A stretch of DNA of 44,978 nucleotides from NCBI GenBank assembly GCA_035493955.1, contig DATJHI010000017.1, forward strand, positions 1-44,978, given 5' to 3'. The notes beneath the pieces were generated by a model. The model saw nothing but the letters and a program-made list of their open reading frames with translations. It ran no database searches and was not told the origin of the DNA. Made by a program: the position numbers and the translations under genes. The stretch comes from NCED01 sp035493955. GTDB taxonomy: Bacteria; Pseudomonadota; Alphaproteobacteria; Caulobacterales; Caulobacteraceae. This document shows, piece after piece, positions 6,773 through 15,988 of this stretch. Each line of letters opens with the position of its first letter. Positions within the stretch are counted from its first letter, which is position 1.

Positions 6773-9700
6773 ATGATCCGAATTGTCCGCTCGGCCCTGG
6801 CGCTCGTCGCCGGGCTGGGCATCGCCGCCGCCGCCCCCGCCCTCCTGCACGCCCAGGACGGCGCGCCGCCCCTGGCGCAGCGCGACAAGGTCTGGGCCCA
6901 GAGCTACGCCAAGATCGCCCCCGATCCGGCCGTCCGGTTCGGGACCCTGCCCAACGGCATGCGCTACGCCGTGATGCGCAACGCCACGCCCCTGAAGCAG
7001 GCCTCGCTGCGGTTGCGGGTCGGATCCGGCTCGCTGGAGGAGACGGACGCGCAGCAGGGTCTGGCCCACTTCCTCGAGCACATGGCGTTCAACGGCTCGG
7101 CGCACGTGCCCCAAGGAGAGATGATCCGCATCCTGGAGCGGCACGGCCTGGCCTTCGGGGCCGACACCAACGCCTCCACCGACTGGACCCAGACGGTCTA
7201 CAAGCTCGACCTGCCCCAAGCCGACGACGACACCCTGGACACCGGCCTGATGCTGATGCGCGAGGCCGCGGGCGAGCTGACCCTGGCCCAAGGCGCCATG
7301 GATACCGAGCGCGGGGTGGTGCTGTCGGAGGAACGCGCCCGCGACACGCCGAACTACCGCACCTTCAAGGCCCAGCTGGGTTTCCTGCTGAAGGGCCAAC
7401 TGGCGGCGAACCGGCTGCCGATCGGGACCACGCGGGTGCTGCAGACTGCCGACGCCGCCCTGATCCGCAGCTATTACGACGCCTGGTACCGGCCCGACCG
7501 CACCACCTTGATCGCCGTGGGGGACTTCGACCCCGCCGCCATGGAGGCCAAGATCAAGGCCCGCTTCTCCGACTGGCGTCCGCGCAGCGCAACACCCCCG
7601 CCCGAGCCGGACCTGGGCGCCGTGGCCAAGCGCGGGACCGAGGCCAAGGTGATGGTCGAGCCCGGCGGCTCGGCCTCGATCTCCATCGGCTGGCTGCAGC
7701 CTTTCGACGCCGCGCCGGACAGCGAGGCCAAGCGCCGCCGCGACCTGGTGGAGATGGTCGCCTTCCAGGTGATGGGCCGGCGGCTGGAGCGGATCGCCCG
7801 CAGCGACAAGCCCCCCTTCATCAGCGCCGCCGCCGGCGCGGACGACTACTTCCGGTCGGCCAAGGTGGTCAGCCTGAGCGTCAGCACCGACCCGGACCAT
7901 TGGCGCGAAGGCCTGCTCGCCGCCGAGGAGGCCCGCCGCCGCGCGGTCCAGTTCGGCGTGCGCCAGGACGAGGTCGACCGCGAGCTGACCGAACTGCGCG
8001 CCCAGCTCCAGGCCGCCGCCGACGGGGCCGCCACCCGCCGCACCCCCAGGCTTGCCGAGGAGCTGGCGCAGAGCGTCGACGAGGACCAGGTGTTCACCTC
8101 GCCGGCCCAGGATCTCGAGCTGTTCAAATCGGCGGTCCAGGGCCTGGGCGCCGCCGAGGTCAGCGCGGCCTTGAAGCGCGCCTTCGCCGGCGAGGGTCCG
8201 CTGGTGTTCATGTCCACGCCCAAGGCGGTCGAGGGCGGAGAGGCGACCCTGCTGGCCGCCTTCACCGCGGCCGAGGCGTCGGCCGTGGCGCCCTCGGCGG
8301 CGCAGGAGGTCAGGACCTGGCCCTACACCAGCTTCGGCGCGCCGGGGACGGTGGCCGACAGCCGCGACGTGGTCGATCTCGACACCACCTTCGTGCGCTA
8401 CGTCAACGGGGTGAAGCTGACGGTCAAGCAGACCAAGTTCCGCGACCAGCAGATCCTGGTCTCGGTCCGGGTCGGCCACGGCCGCATCGACTTGCCCAAG
8501 GACCGCCAGACCGCGTCCTGGGCCGCCGGCTTCGCCTTCACCGAGGGCGGGCTGAAGGCGATCGACAAGGAGGACATGGAGCAGGTGCTCGCCTCCCGCA
8601 TCTACGGCGTCAATTTCGGCATCGGCGACGACGCCTTCACCCTGTCCGGCGCCACCCGTCCGCAGGACTTCGAGACCCAGTTGCAGGTGCTGACCGCCTA
8701 TCTGACCGCCCCCGGCTTCCGGCCCGAGGCGTTCCAGCGGATGAAGACCTATGGCTCGAACCTGCTGCGGCAGATGGAGGCGACGCCGCAGGGGGTCCTG
8801 CGCCGGGACCTGGCGTCCCTGCTCCACGCCGGCGACCCGCGCTGGAGTTTCCCCGACGCGGCCCAGATCGAGGCCGGCAAGCCCGACGACGTGAAGGCGC
8901 TGTTGCAGAAGCCCCTGGCCGAAGGGCCGATCGAGGTGGTGATCGTCGGCGACGTCAGCCTGGAGCGGGCGGTCAAGGCGGTGGGCGACACCCTGGGCGC
9001 CCTGCCCCCCCGCGCCCCGGCGCCCGTCGACCCCGCCGGCCTTCAGGTGCGCTTCCCCGCCCCGACCCGGGAGCCGGTGGTGCGCACCCACAAGGGCCGC
9101 GCCGACCAGGCGGTGGCCTATCTGGCCTGGCCCACCGGCGACTTCTTCGCCGACCCGCAGCAGCAGCGGGCCTTGCGCCTGCTGCAACTGGTGCTGGAGC
9201 GGCGGCTGGTCGACACCGTCCGCATCGCCCAGGGCTCGACCTATTCGCCCTCGGCCGACTGGGAATCGTCCCTGGTCTATCCGGGCTTCGGCTACATCTC
9301 CGCCGACGTGGAGATCCCCCCGGCCAAGATCGCCGGCTTCTACGCCGACGTGGCCAAGATCGCCGCCGACCTGCGCGACAAGGAGGTCGGCGCCGACGAG
9401 CTGGAGCGGGCCCGCAAGCCGCGCCTCGAGGCCATCCAGAAGGCCCAGCAGACCAACGAGTACTGGCTCGGGCAATTGTCCGGGGCCGAGGCCGACCCGC
9501 GCCGGATCGAGGCCATCCGCGCCTCCCTCGCCGGCCTGGAAAGGGTCAGGGCCGCCGACATCCGCCGCGTGGCCCAGCAGTATCTCACCGACGAGCGGGC
9601 GTGGAAGCTGATCGTCGGCCCCGGCGCCGACGCGGCCGCCGCGCCGCCCGTCTCGGCCGCCCCGCCCGTCCCCGCCGCCGCCCCGCCGCCTCCCGCGCCA

Positions 9701-9835
9701 GCGCCAGCGCCAGCGCCGCCGCCCGAACCGCCCGCAGGCCGGGTGGTGGGGCCGACGGTCGAGACCCCGGCGGAGCCGCCCGCGCCGCCGGCCAAACCCG
9801 AGCGCCAGCGCCGCGCGCCGCCGCACCGGGGATAG
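6773..9835 (+). CDS. M16 family zinc metallopeptidase (pitrilysin type)
   Basis: A 1020-residue protein, the usual size for two-lobed secreted M16 proteases. After a signal peptide (cleavage near LLHAQ, about 27) the first lobe carries the inverted zinc motif HFLEH (His99, Glu102, His103) and the downstream Glu ligand in RGVVLSEE (about 186), so the catalytic set is complete. A linker and a second, non-catalytic M16 lobe follow (RADQAVAYLAWPTGDFFAD near 770 is typical). The last 70 residues are Pro/Ala-rich and end in a basic tail. M16 enzymes of this kind degrade peptides in the periplasm. The antisense strand has a spurious open frame of similar length caused by high GC. Confidence 0.95.
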   Translation: MIRIVRSALALVAGLGIAAAAPALLHAQDGAPPLAQRDKVWAQSYAKIAPDPAVRFGTLPNGMRYAVMRNATPLKQASLRLRVGSGSLEETDAQQGLAHFLEHMAFNGSAHVPQGEMIRILERHGLAFGADTNASTDWTQTVYKLDLPQADDDTLDTGLMLMREAAGELTLAQGAMDTERGVVLSEERARDTPNYRTFKAQLGFLLKGQLAANRLPIGTTRVLQTADAALIRSYYDAWYRPDRTTLIAVGDFDPAAMEAKIKARFSDWRPRSATPPPEPDLGAVAKRGTEAKVMVEPGGSASISIGWLQPFDAAPDSEAKRRRDLVEMVAFQVMGRRLERIARSDKPPFISAAAGADDYFRSAKVVSLSVSTDPDHWREGLLAAEEARRRAVQFGVRQDEVDRELTELRAQLQAAADGAATRRTPRLAEELAQSVDEDQVFTSPAQDLELFKSAVQGLGAAEVSAALKRAFAGEGPLVFMSTPKAVEGGEATLLAAFTAAEASAVAPSAAQEVRTWPYTSFGAPGTVADSRDVVDLDTTFVRYVNGVKLTVKQTKFRDQQILVSVRVGHGRIDLPKDRQTASWAAGFAFTEGGLKAIDKEDMEQVLASRIYGVNFGIGDDAFTLSGATRPQDFETQLQVLTAYLTAPGFRPEAFQRMKTYGSNLLRQMEATPQGVLRRDLASLLHAGDPRWSFPDAAQIEAGKPDDVKALLQKPLAEGPIEVVIVGDVSLERAVKAVGDTLGALPPRAPAPVDPAGLQVRFPAPTREPVVRTHKGRADQAVAYLAWPTGDFFADPQQQRALRLLQLVLERRLVDTVRIAQGSTYSPSADWESSLVYPGFGYISADVEIPPAKIAGFYADVAKIAADLRDKEVGADELERARKPRLEAIQKAQQTNEYWLGQLSGAEADPRRIEAIRASLAGLERVRAADIRRVAQQYLTDERAWKLIVGPGADAAAAPPVSAAPPVPAAAPPPPAPAPAPAPPPEPPAGRVVGPTVETPAEPPAPPAKPERQRRAPPHRG

Positions 9836-9847
9836 GAGACGATCACA

Positions 9848-9884
9848 GCGTCAGGTCCGCCCTTTCGGAAGGAGGGCCTGACGC
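9848..9884 (+). terminator. Stem-loop after the M16 peptidase gene
   Basis: GCGTCAG (9848-9854) pairs with CTGACGC (9878-9884), with an inner GCCCT/AGGGC stem, 13 bases after the stop codon. No U-run follows, so it is either a weak terminator or a 3'-end stabilising hairpin. The remaining bases up to 10093 hold no gene I can support. Confidence 0.4.
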
Positions 9885-10093
9885 AACGGTCCACACCCCT
9901 CGCCGATTCGTGTGCACAAGCGCCATGTGAGCGGTTGCAGCATGACGGGTTGCAGCCCAAAATCGATCGCGGCTGAGGGACCCCAGCCCCTCGGACAGAG
10001 TCGAGAACCGGACCGATTCGGCACAGTTTGCGATGGCGCCGAGCTTCCCCTGCAAGTCCCGAGACGATTGAACCGGACCGAAGGGCCAGGGAA

Positions 10094-10681
10094 ATGTTCC
10101 ACGCCAACACGCGCAAGGTCATCGAGGACTGGAACGCCCGCCGCGGCGCCCGCCGGGCCCCGGCCCGGGCGGACATTTCGCCGGGCGCGTTCAGCGACTT
10201 GGTGCCCCAGCTGTTCATCCTCGGCGCCGCCGGGGACGGGACCGAGCCGTTCCGCCTGGCCGGCGGCCTTTTGGCCGACCTGCACGACCGCGACCTGCGC
10301 GGTGTGGATTTCTTCTCCCTGTTCATCGGCGAGGACAAGGACGCCGCCCGCGAGGCTCTGGCGACCGCCCGGCGGACTGGATCGCCGGTGGTGATCGACG
10401 CCAGCGGCTGGAGCGCGGCCGGCGACGAGGCGCGGCTGGAGATCGTGCTGGCTCCCCTGCTCGGCCCCAGCGGCGACATGGACCGGGTGCTGGGCCTCTA
10501 TCAGCCCACCTCCAGCGTGCGCCGGCTGATGGGCGCGCGCATCGAGGCTCTGACCCTCAACGAGGTGCGCCTGGCCGACCTCGGTCCCCTGGCCGCCTTC
10601 GTCCCCTCGGCCGCCGGCCCACACCGGCGCGACCGCTCGCACCTGCGCCTGGTGGCGCTGAACGGCGAGCGGGTGGGATGA
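10094..10681 (+). CDS. PAS-domain protein (PAS_5 type)
   Basis: 195 residues. The body (about 15-150) has the order seen in small PAS_5 proteins of Caulobacterales and other alphaproteobacteria: FSDLVPQLFILG, a Phe-Arg-Leu-Ala-Gly strand, LRGVDFFSLF, a helical linker, then VLAPLLGPSGDMDRVLGLYQP. Caulobacter MopJ is a known single-PAS protein of this class acting in cell-cycle and stress signalling; whether this is its orthologue cannot be decided here. The ATG at 10094 is chosen because AGGG precedes it at good spacing and the family starts with a short helix; upstream in-frame codons look non-coding. It is cytoplasmic, with no output domain. Confidence 0.8.
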   Translation: MFHANTRKVIEDWNARRGARRAPARADISPGAFSDLVPQLFILGAAGDGTEPFRLAGGLLADLHDRDLRGVDFFSLFIGEDKDAAREALATARRTGSPVVIDASGWSAAGDEARLEIVLAPLLGPSGDMDRVLGLYQPTSSVRRLMGARIEALTLNEVRLADLGPLAAFVPSAAGPHRRDRSHLRLVALNGERVG

Positions 10682-10705
10682 CCCGTCCCGCCCAGCCGAG
10701 ACGAA

Positions 10706-10758
10706 GCGACCGTCCGCCCGGTCGAACGGTCGCGCGATCCTTCGTTGTGAGGGATCGC
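10706..10758 (+). terminator. Two consecutive hairpins after the PAS gene
   Basis: GCGACCGT (10706-10713) pairs with ACGGTCGC (10726-10733), and directly next GCGATCC (10734-10740) pairs with GGATCGC (10752-10758). They sit 25 bases after the PAS gene stop and 29 bases before tRNA-Leu. No U-tract is present, so this is a possible Rho-assisted terminator. Confidence 0.4.
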
Positions 10759-10786
10759 CCGGCCCGCTAAACCTCGGCGGCTGCCT

Positions 10787-10868
10787 GGGGACGTGGTGGA
10801 ACTGGTAGACACATGGGACTTAAAATCCCCCGACTTCGGTCATGCGAGTTCGAGTCTCGCCGTCCCTA
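10787..10868 (+). tRNA. tRNA-Leu (anticodon UAA)
   Basis: The acceptor strands GGGGACG (10787-10793) and CGTCCCT (10861-10867) pair, with A at 10868 as discriminator. The D-arm carries GGTAGAC, the anticodon loop CTTAAAA gives UAA, a class-II long variable arm follows (about 10830-10843), and the T-arm is GCGAG-TTCGAGT-CTCGC. The CCA end is not encoded. The long variable arm and the anticodon both indicate leucine. There is no integrase or duplicated 3' end next to it, so it is not serving as an attachment site here. Confidence 0.97.
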
Positions 10869-10898
10869 CGCAGCCGGCAAGACCGCGCGTTCCGCGGC

Positions 10899-11624
10899 CT
10901 AAGGCGGAAAGGCCGGTTCGGGGCGCCCCCAGCGCGTCGCGACCTCGGGCCCAGGGGATTCGCCCCCCCGACCGTCGGGCGGGTCGGGCGCCAGGTCCAC
11001 GGGGGCCGCAGCGACCGGAGCCCTCGCCGCCATCCCGCTTTCGCCGGCCCGGATTTCCAAGGCCCCGTCGTCGCCGGCCCAGGCGCGCCCGTCCGGGACA
11101 AGGCCCAGGTCCCTGCAGATGCGGGCCACCACCTCGCCGAGCGGGCGCCGGATCAGCGCGCCGTCGGCGTCCTCGTCCGTCAGCCGCTCCCAGGCGTCCG
11201 AGGACAGTTGCTCGATCTCGTCCTCGTCCTCGTGTTCGGCAGCGATGGCCCGCTCGACCATGCGGTGGATGCGCGCCCGGCGCGCGCCCGCCTCGGCCGA
11301 CCGGGCCAGGGCGTCGGCCCGGTCCAGGGCCAGGAGGTCCTTCGCCAGCCGCGCCTGCAGGGCGACGGTCAGGCGCACCGCCCGCGCGACGCGGGCGTAG
11401 GTCAGGCCCGGGTCGGGATGGGCCAGGCCCTCCGCCCCGCCCTCCGGCGACGCCAGCGCCCGCCGCCCGGCGGCCTCGGCGATCTCGAGCCCGACCTCGG
11501 CCAGCCGCGTCAGCAGGCCGAGCTGCCGCTCCACCAGCGCCCGCGCCGCCGCCCGCCGGTCCGTCGGCGACGGATCGGCCGGAACCGCATCGACGGCGGC
11601 GGATGTGGGATCGACGTGGATCAT
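10899..11624 (-). CDS. Conserved hypothetical helical protein
   Basis: I do not recognise this 241-residue protein. It is mainly helical and rich in Ala, Arg, Glu and Leu, with an acidic stretch EDEDEIEQLSSDAWERLTDED around 155-175 and a Pro/Ala-rich C-terminus. The central part (RVARAVRLTVALQARLAKDLLAL) is amphipathic and could pack as a helical bundle. No signal peptide or membrane segment is seen. The start at the ATG at 11624 (MIHVDP) is preferred over an upstream in-frame start at 11759, because the upstream codons look non-coding; no strong Shine-Dalgarno is visible. It is convergent with tRNA-Leu. The real gene may be shorter at the C-terminus. Confidence 0.6.
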   Translation of the reverse strand: MIHVDPTSAAVDAVPADPSPTDRRAAARALVERQLGLLTRLAEVGLEIAEAAGRRALASPEGGAEGLAHPDPGLTYARVARAVRLTVALQARLAKDLLALDRADALARSAEAGARRARIHRMVERAIAAEHEDEDEIEQLSSDAWERLTDEDADGALIRRPLGEVVARICRDLGLVPDGRAWAGDDGALEIRAGESGMAARAPVAAAPVDLAPDPPDGRGGESPGPEVATRWGRPEPAFPP

Positions 11625-11901
11625 GGAACACAAAGGGAACGGATGACCGTCGGAGATGTCAAGGGTGGGGGGCCGGTCAGGGGCGGGCCGGGGCCGGAGG
11701 GGCTCAAGCACGGGATCAGTGCAATTGGTACGCGGGCTCGGCCGAACCCTCGCTCCCACAGGGTGAGGCCCAAGCCAAAACGTTGGCCAGGGGCAGGGAG
11801 GGCGATCTATTTTGTACGACGTCGACGTAAATCCAAACCCAGCCGCTCCCAGAGCGAACAGCCCGACTTGCCGCTATAGGTATCGTATCGACGTAATCCC
11901 C

Positions 11902-12720
11902 TCAGCCCCGGAGCTTGCGCAGCCTGGCCAGGACCGGTTCGGGAACCGCCGCGCGCAAGCCGTCCTGCAAGGCCTCCAGGGCGGAGACCGCGAGCCCCCT
12001 CCTCGCCCGCGCCTGAACCGCCAGGTAGTGCTCGGGGTGGACCAGCGGCAGGGGCGGCCCGGCGTGACATTCGGGCCGGTCGCGCAGGACGTCGTAGGCG
12101 CCGAGTTTCGACCGGTCGACGTAAAGCACCATGTTCTGGCGAAACCACCACGAGACCCGGTTGTCGTTCCAGATCGCCGGCCGCAGGCAGTCGATCGCGG
12201 CAAAGCCCCGCGCGGCGAACCGTTCGGCCCAATAGCCCGGCCACTGCTGGTTGACCTGCACCCGCGGGTCGTCCTGGAAGGGGACCGCGGATGAGAACAC
12301 CACCGCCGGGGCGGCGCGGGTCAGCATCTCGACCAGGGGCTCCGCCCGCTCCGGCAGCAGGTATCCCGCCGCCTCCAGGCACAGGGCCAGGTCGAAGCGC
12401 CGGCCAAGGTCCAGGTCCTGGTCGAGGTCGGCGGCGAGGAAGGTCTCGCGGGGGATCTTCAGCAGCCCGGTGTCGAGGTGCGGTCCGTCGATCCCCAGGG
12501 TGTCGCCCACGCCGGCGGCCCCGAACGCGACCAGCCAGCTTCCCACCCCGCAGCCGACGTCGACCACCGAGGCGGGTCGGATAAGCTCGACGATCAGGGG
12601 GACCACAGCCTCCGCCGAGCGGCGCGAGCCGAGCTTGGCGTCGAGGTTCGGAAGCATCCGCGGATAATATCGGCGGGCGTGCGGCGAGTCGAAACCAAGG
12701 GGGGCGCGGGCCAACTCCAC
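11902..12720 (-). CDS. SAM-dependent class I methyltransferase
   Basis: 272 residues. Motif I VVDVGCGVGSW (about 52-62) is a textbook SAM-binding loop, followed by the acidic LGIDGPH (about 76-82) and the FDLALCLEAAGYL motif IV region. The C-terminal part (WWFRQNMVLYV, LVHPEHY) resembles methyltransferases found with glycan and sugar biosynthesis genes, but the substrate cannot be told. The GTG at 12720 keeps the RRYYPRM segment typical of relatives; an internal ATG at 12657 would still keep motif I. It diverges from the TonB receptor gene across about 230 bases. Confidence 0.85.
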   Translation of the reverse strand: MELARAPLGFDSPHARRYYPRMLPNLDAKLGSRRSAEAVVPLIVELIRPASVVDVGCGVGSWLVAFGAAGVGDTLGIDGPHLDTGLLKIPRETFLAADLDQDLDLGRRFDLALCLEAAGYLLPERAEPLVEMLTRAAPAVVFSSAVPFQDDPRVQVNQQWPGYWAERFAARGFAAIDCLRPAIWNDNRVSWWFRQNMVLYVDRSKLGAYDVLRDRPECHAGPPLPLVHPEHYLAVQARARRGLAVSALEALQDGLRAAVPEPVLARLRKLRG

Positions 12721-12952
12721 CTCCGCCGCTCAGGCCGTCGCCCGAGGGTAGCGACGGCGCAGGGCGCGGGCAAGTCCGCGACGGCGGCGTCCGTTCGTCC
12801 GGGCCAAGCGGTCGTCGCGACCGGCGCATCGGAAGCCTGTGGCGGCCGGACTGCCGCCTTATAGCCGCCGCATTTCCGATACGGACCGGCAAAACGTCTA
12901 GGCATCAGGGACGGCCCCTTTGAGGCCAGTCCAAAACACCCGGGGGGGAAAC

Positions 12953-15868
12953 ATGACTCGCATCGCGATGCTATTGGGGATGACGGCTGCCGGGGCTCTG
13001 CTGCACGCGGAGCCGGCGCTGGCGGCTCCCGCCACCACGGCGGCCGGCGCGGCCGACCAGGCCCCGCAGCCGGGCGCGTCCGGAGATGTCGACGCCGTGG
13101 TCGTCACCGGCAGCCGCATCGTCCGCGACGGCTATGAGGCGCCGACGCCGGTCACCGTGCTCACCGTGGCCGATCTGCTCGCGACCACCCCGACCAACAT
13201 CGCGGACGCCCTGAACAAGCTGCCGGCGCTTTCGCCGCAGTTCACGCCCCAGGCCAATACCGGGGCCGCAGCGCCGGCCGGCAATTTCCTGAACCTGCGC
13301 GGGCTTGGCCAGAACCGGACCCTGGTCATGCTGGACGGGGTGCGCGTGCCGGCGACCAACACCACCGGCACCGTCGACGTCAACACCCTGCCCCAGGCCC
13401 TGGTCCAGCGGGTGGATATCGTCACCGGCGGCGCCTCCGCCATCTACGGATCGGACGCGGTCGGCGGGGTGGTCAACTACATCCTCAACACCAAGTTCAA
13501 CGGCTTCAAGGGCTCGGTCCAGGGCGGGATCTCCACCTACGGGGACGCGCCCTCGGGAAAGGTCAGCCTGGCCTTCGGGACGAAGCTGTTGGACAGGGGC
13601 CACTTCGAGGCCAGCTACGAGCATAACCAGTCGGCGGGCCTGGACCAGTCCGACCGCGACTACACGCGCCTGACGCCGGGCTACGCCGGGGCGGGCACGG
13701 ACGCCAATCCCTTCATTCTGTACAACAACCTGCGCATGTCGACGACGACCCTGGGCGGCTTCATCAGCGCGCCGACAGGGGCCACCCCGGCGCAAACCGC
13801 CGCGCTGGCGACCGCGATCGGGAACCAGCAATTCGTCGGCGCCGGAACCCTGGCGGTGTTCAACAACGGCGGCGCCACCGGCACCCCGGGCCTGCAGATC
13901 GGTGGCGACGGGGCCTATGTCTCCGACGGGCAACTGGTCAAGCCGGTGAAGACCGACAATCTGTTCGCCCGCTTCGACTACGACGTGGGCCATGGGATCA
14001 CGGCCTACGCCCAGCTCGCCTATGGCCTCTCGCAGACCAACTACCTCATCCCGCCGGCGGCGCAGGCGGTGACGGTCATCAGCGGCAATCCCTATCTTCC
14101 GGCGAACGTCCAGGCGGCCTTGACCGCCGCCTCGGCCCCCGGCAGGCCCGCCACCTTCGTTCTGACGTCCCTGCCGCAGAACCTGTACGACATGCGGCTA
14201 ACCCATCAATGGGACGCGGACCTTTCGACCACGTTTGGCCTGAAAGGCAGGGCCTTCGACGACGCGTTCAGCTGGAACGCCGCCTACACGCACGGCAAGG
14301 GGCACACCCACGTCGAAAACGACAACAATATCAACACGTCGCGCTTCTACGCCGCCCTGGACGCGGTCAAGGACCCCAGCGGAAACATCGTCTGCGCCGT
14401 CAGCCTGACCTCCAGCGCCAGCCTCTATCCGGGATGCGTGCCGTTCAACTTCATCGGCTATGGCAACGAAAGCCCGGCGTCGCTGGCCTACGTCATGCAG
14501 AACACAGCCTACGACATCATCAACAAGATTGACGAACTCTCGGGCAGCCTCTCCGGGACCGCCTTCAACGATTGGGCCGGCCCGGTGTCGGTGTCGGTCA
14601 ACGGCGAGGCCCGCTGGGTGAGCCTCACCGAGACTACGGACGCCTCCCCGAACACCCCGCCGCAACTTACCGGTTTGCGGCAGACGTGGGTCGCCGCCGG
14701 CAGGAACGCACTGGGCCCCTCCCTGCCGTTCGTGGGCGCCACCACCGCCGCGCAGCAGGGCTCCAACTCGGTGTGGGAGGTCGGCGGCGAAACCGTGGTC
14801 CCGCTGCTGAAGGATCTTCCGCTCGCGAAGAACCTCGAGTTCAGCGGCGCCCTGCGCTACACCGAATACAGCAGCTCCGGCCCGGCCACGACCTGGAAGG
14901 TCGGCCTGAGCTACCAGCCGATCGACGACCTGCGCCTGCGCGCCACGGAATCGCGCGACATCCGCGCGCCCACCCTGTTCGACCTGTACCAGGCGCAGAC
15001 GACGTCCACGGCCACCGGAACAGATCCGACCACCAACAAAACCTACGCCGTCAATCAATATTCCGGGGGCAACCCCAACGTGAAGCCCGAGGTGGCCACC
15101 ACCAAAACCCTGGGCGTGGTCTATTCCCCGAGCTGGCTTCCCCGGTTCCGGATGTCGCTGGACTACTATTCGATCAACATCGTCAACGGCATCAGCAATT
15201 CAATACCGGCCATCGGCGCCACCGGCATCAACGTCGCCCTGCAGGGCTGCGCCGCCGGCATCGCCATCTATTGCCAGGCCGTGCCGAAGGACGCCGCCGG
15301 CAACCTTCTGCAAATCAACGCCTTCCCCATCAACCTGGCCCAACAGTACACCCGAGGCTGGGATCTGGAGGCGAGCTACGGCTTCGACATGAGCGACATC
15401 CGGGCGAAATGGGTCGGCCATACCGATCTGCGGCTGCTCGCGACCTATTCGCCGACGAACCTCACCATCGCCGCCCCGGGCCAGCCGGCGGCGGCCTCCG
15501 CCCTCAGCGCGCCCCTGGTCCCCCGGGTCACGGGCAACGTCAACTATAGCCTGGGCGCGTTCAGGGCCAGTTGGCAGATCGGCTTCACCGCCTCCCACCG
15601 CATAGCCCTTCCGTCGCTCACGCCGGTCATCTACGCGGTCCCGTTCGCCTCTTCCGTGGTCACCCACGACCTCAACCTCAGCTATAGTTTCAAGGCCGAG
15701 AAGAAGAGGAGCCTCGAGGCCTTTTTGACCATCAACAACCTCTTCAACCACGCGCCAACGCTCATTCCGCCGGCGCCCACCACCACCCCCGGCTCCCAGG
15801 CGCCGACCAGTGGCGGCCCCAGTCCGCTGGGCCGATACTTCACCGCCGGGCTGCGCTTCACCTACTAG
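12953..15868 (+). CDS. TonB-dependent outer-membrane receptor
   Basis: 971 residues. After a signal peptide (cleavage near ALAAPA, about 24-27) comes a TonB box-like DVDAVVVTGSRI (about 44-55), a plug domain (about 60-180, with NLRGLGQNRTLVMLDGVRVP and GSDAVGGVVNYI) and a long beta-barrel ending in the aromatic C-terminus GLRFTY typical of outer-membrane porins. Such receptors take up siderophores, vitamins or glycans using TonB energy; substrate unknown. The ATG at 12953 follows GGGGGGGAAAC. There is no dedicated regulator beside it. Caulobacterales have many receptors of this class. Confidence 0.96.
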   Translation: MTRIAMLLGMTAAGALLHAEPALAAPATTAAGAADQAPQPGASGDVDAVVVTGSRIVRDGYEAPTPVTVLTVADLLATTPTNIADALNKLPALSPQFTPQANTGAAAPAGNFLNLRGLGQNRTLVMLDGVRVPATNTTGTVDVNTLPQALVQRVDIVTGGASAIYGSDAVGGVVNYILNTKFNGFKGSVQGGISTYGDAPSGKVSLAFGTKLLDRGHFEASYEHNQSAGLDQSDRDYTRLTPGYAGAGTDANPFILYNNLRMSTTTLGGFISAPTGATPAQTAALATAIGNQQFVGAGTLAVFNNGGATGTPGLQIGGDGAYVSDGQLVKPVKTDNLFARFDYDVGHGITAYAQLAYGLSQTNYLIPPAAQAVTVISGNPYLPANVQAALTAASAPGRPATFVLTSLPQNLYDMRLTHQWDADLSTTFGLKGRAFDDAFSWNAAYTHGKGHTHVENDNNINTSRFYAALDAVKDPSGNIVCAVSLTSSASLYPGCVPFNFIGYGNESPASLAYVMQNTAYDIINKIDELSGSLSGTAFNDWAGPVSVSVNGEARWVSLTETTDASPNTPPQLTGLRQTWVAAGRNALGPSLPFVGATTAAQQGSNSVWEVGGETVVPLLKDLPLAKNLEFSGALRYTEYSSSGPATTWKVGLSYQPIDDLRLRATESRDIRAPTLFDLYQAQTTSTATGTDPTTNKTYAVNQYSGGNPNVKPEVATTKTLGVVYSPSWLPRFRMSLDYYSINIVNGISNSIPAIGATGINVALQGCAAGIAIYCQAVPKDAAGNLLQINAFPINLAQQYTRGWDLEASYGFDMSDIRAKWVGHTDLRLLATYSPTNLTIAAPGQPAAASALSAPLVPRVTGNVNYSLGAFRASWQIGFTASHRIALPSLTPVIYAVPFASSVVTHDLNLSYSFKAEKKRSLEAFLTINNLFNHAPTLIPPAPTTTPGSQAPTSGGPSPLGRYFTAGLRFTY

Positions 15869-15988
15869 GAGGCCGTCCGGACTGGGACACGGTCGAGGAA
15901 CTGGCGGGAGGACGGTCGCCTTGACCGACCCCCGTCAGGACCCCGGTGGCGACCGGTACAGGGACGATCTTGGCCCACGGCGTCGCCG

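Noticed and set aside
6584..9826. A 1080-codon open frame antisense to the M16 peptidase gene
   Set aside because: It mirrors the codon pattern of a high-GC gene, is Gly/Arg/His-rich without any domain, and the sense strand encodes a complete M16 protease.
10787..10868. tRNA-Leu as an attachment site
   Set aside because: No integrase, no duplicated 3' end and no change in base composition is seen on either side.
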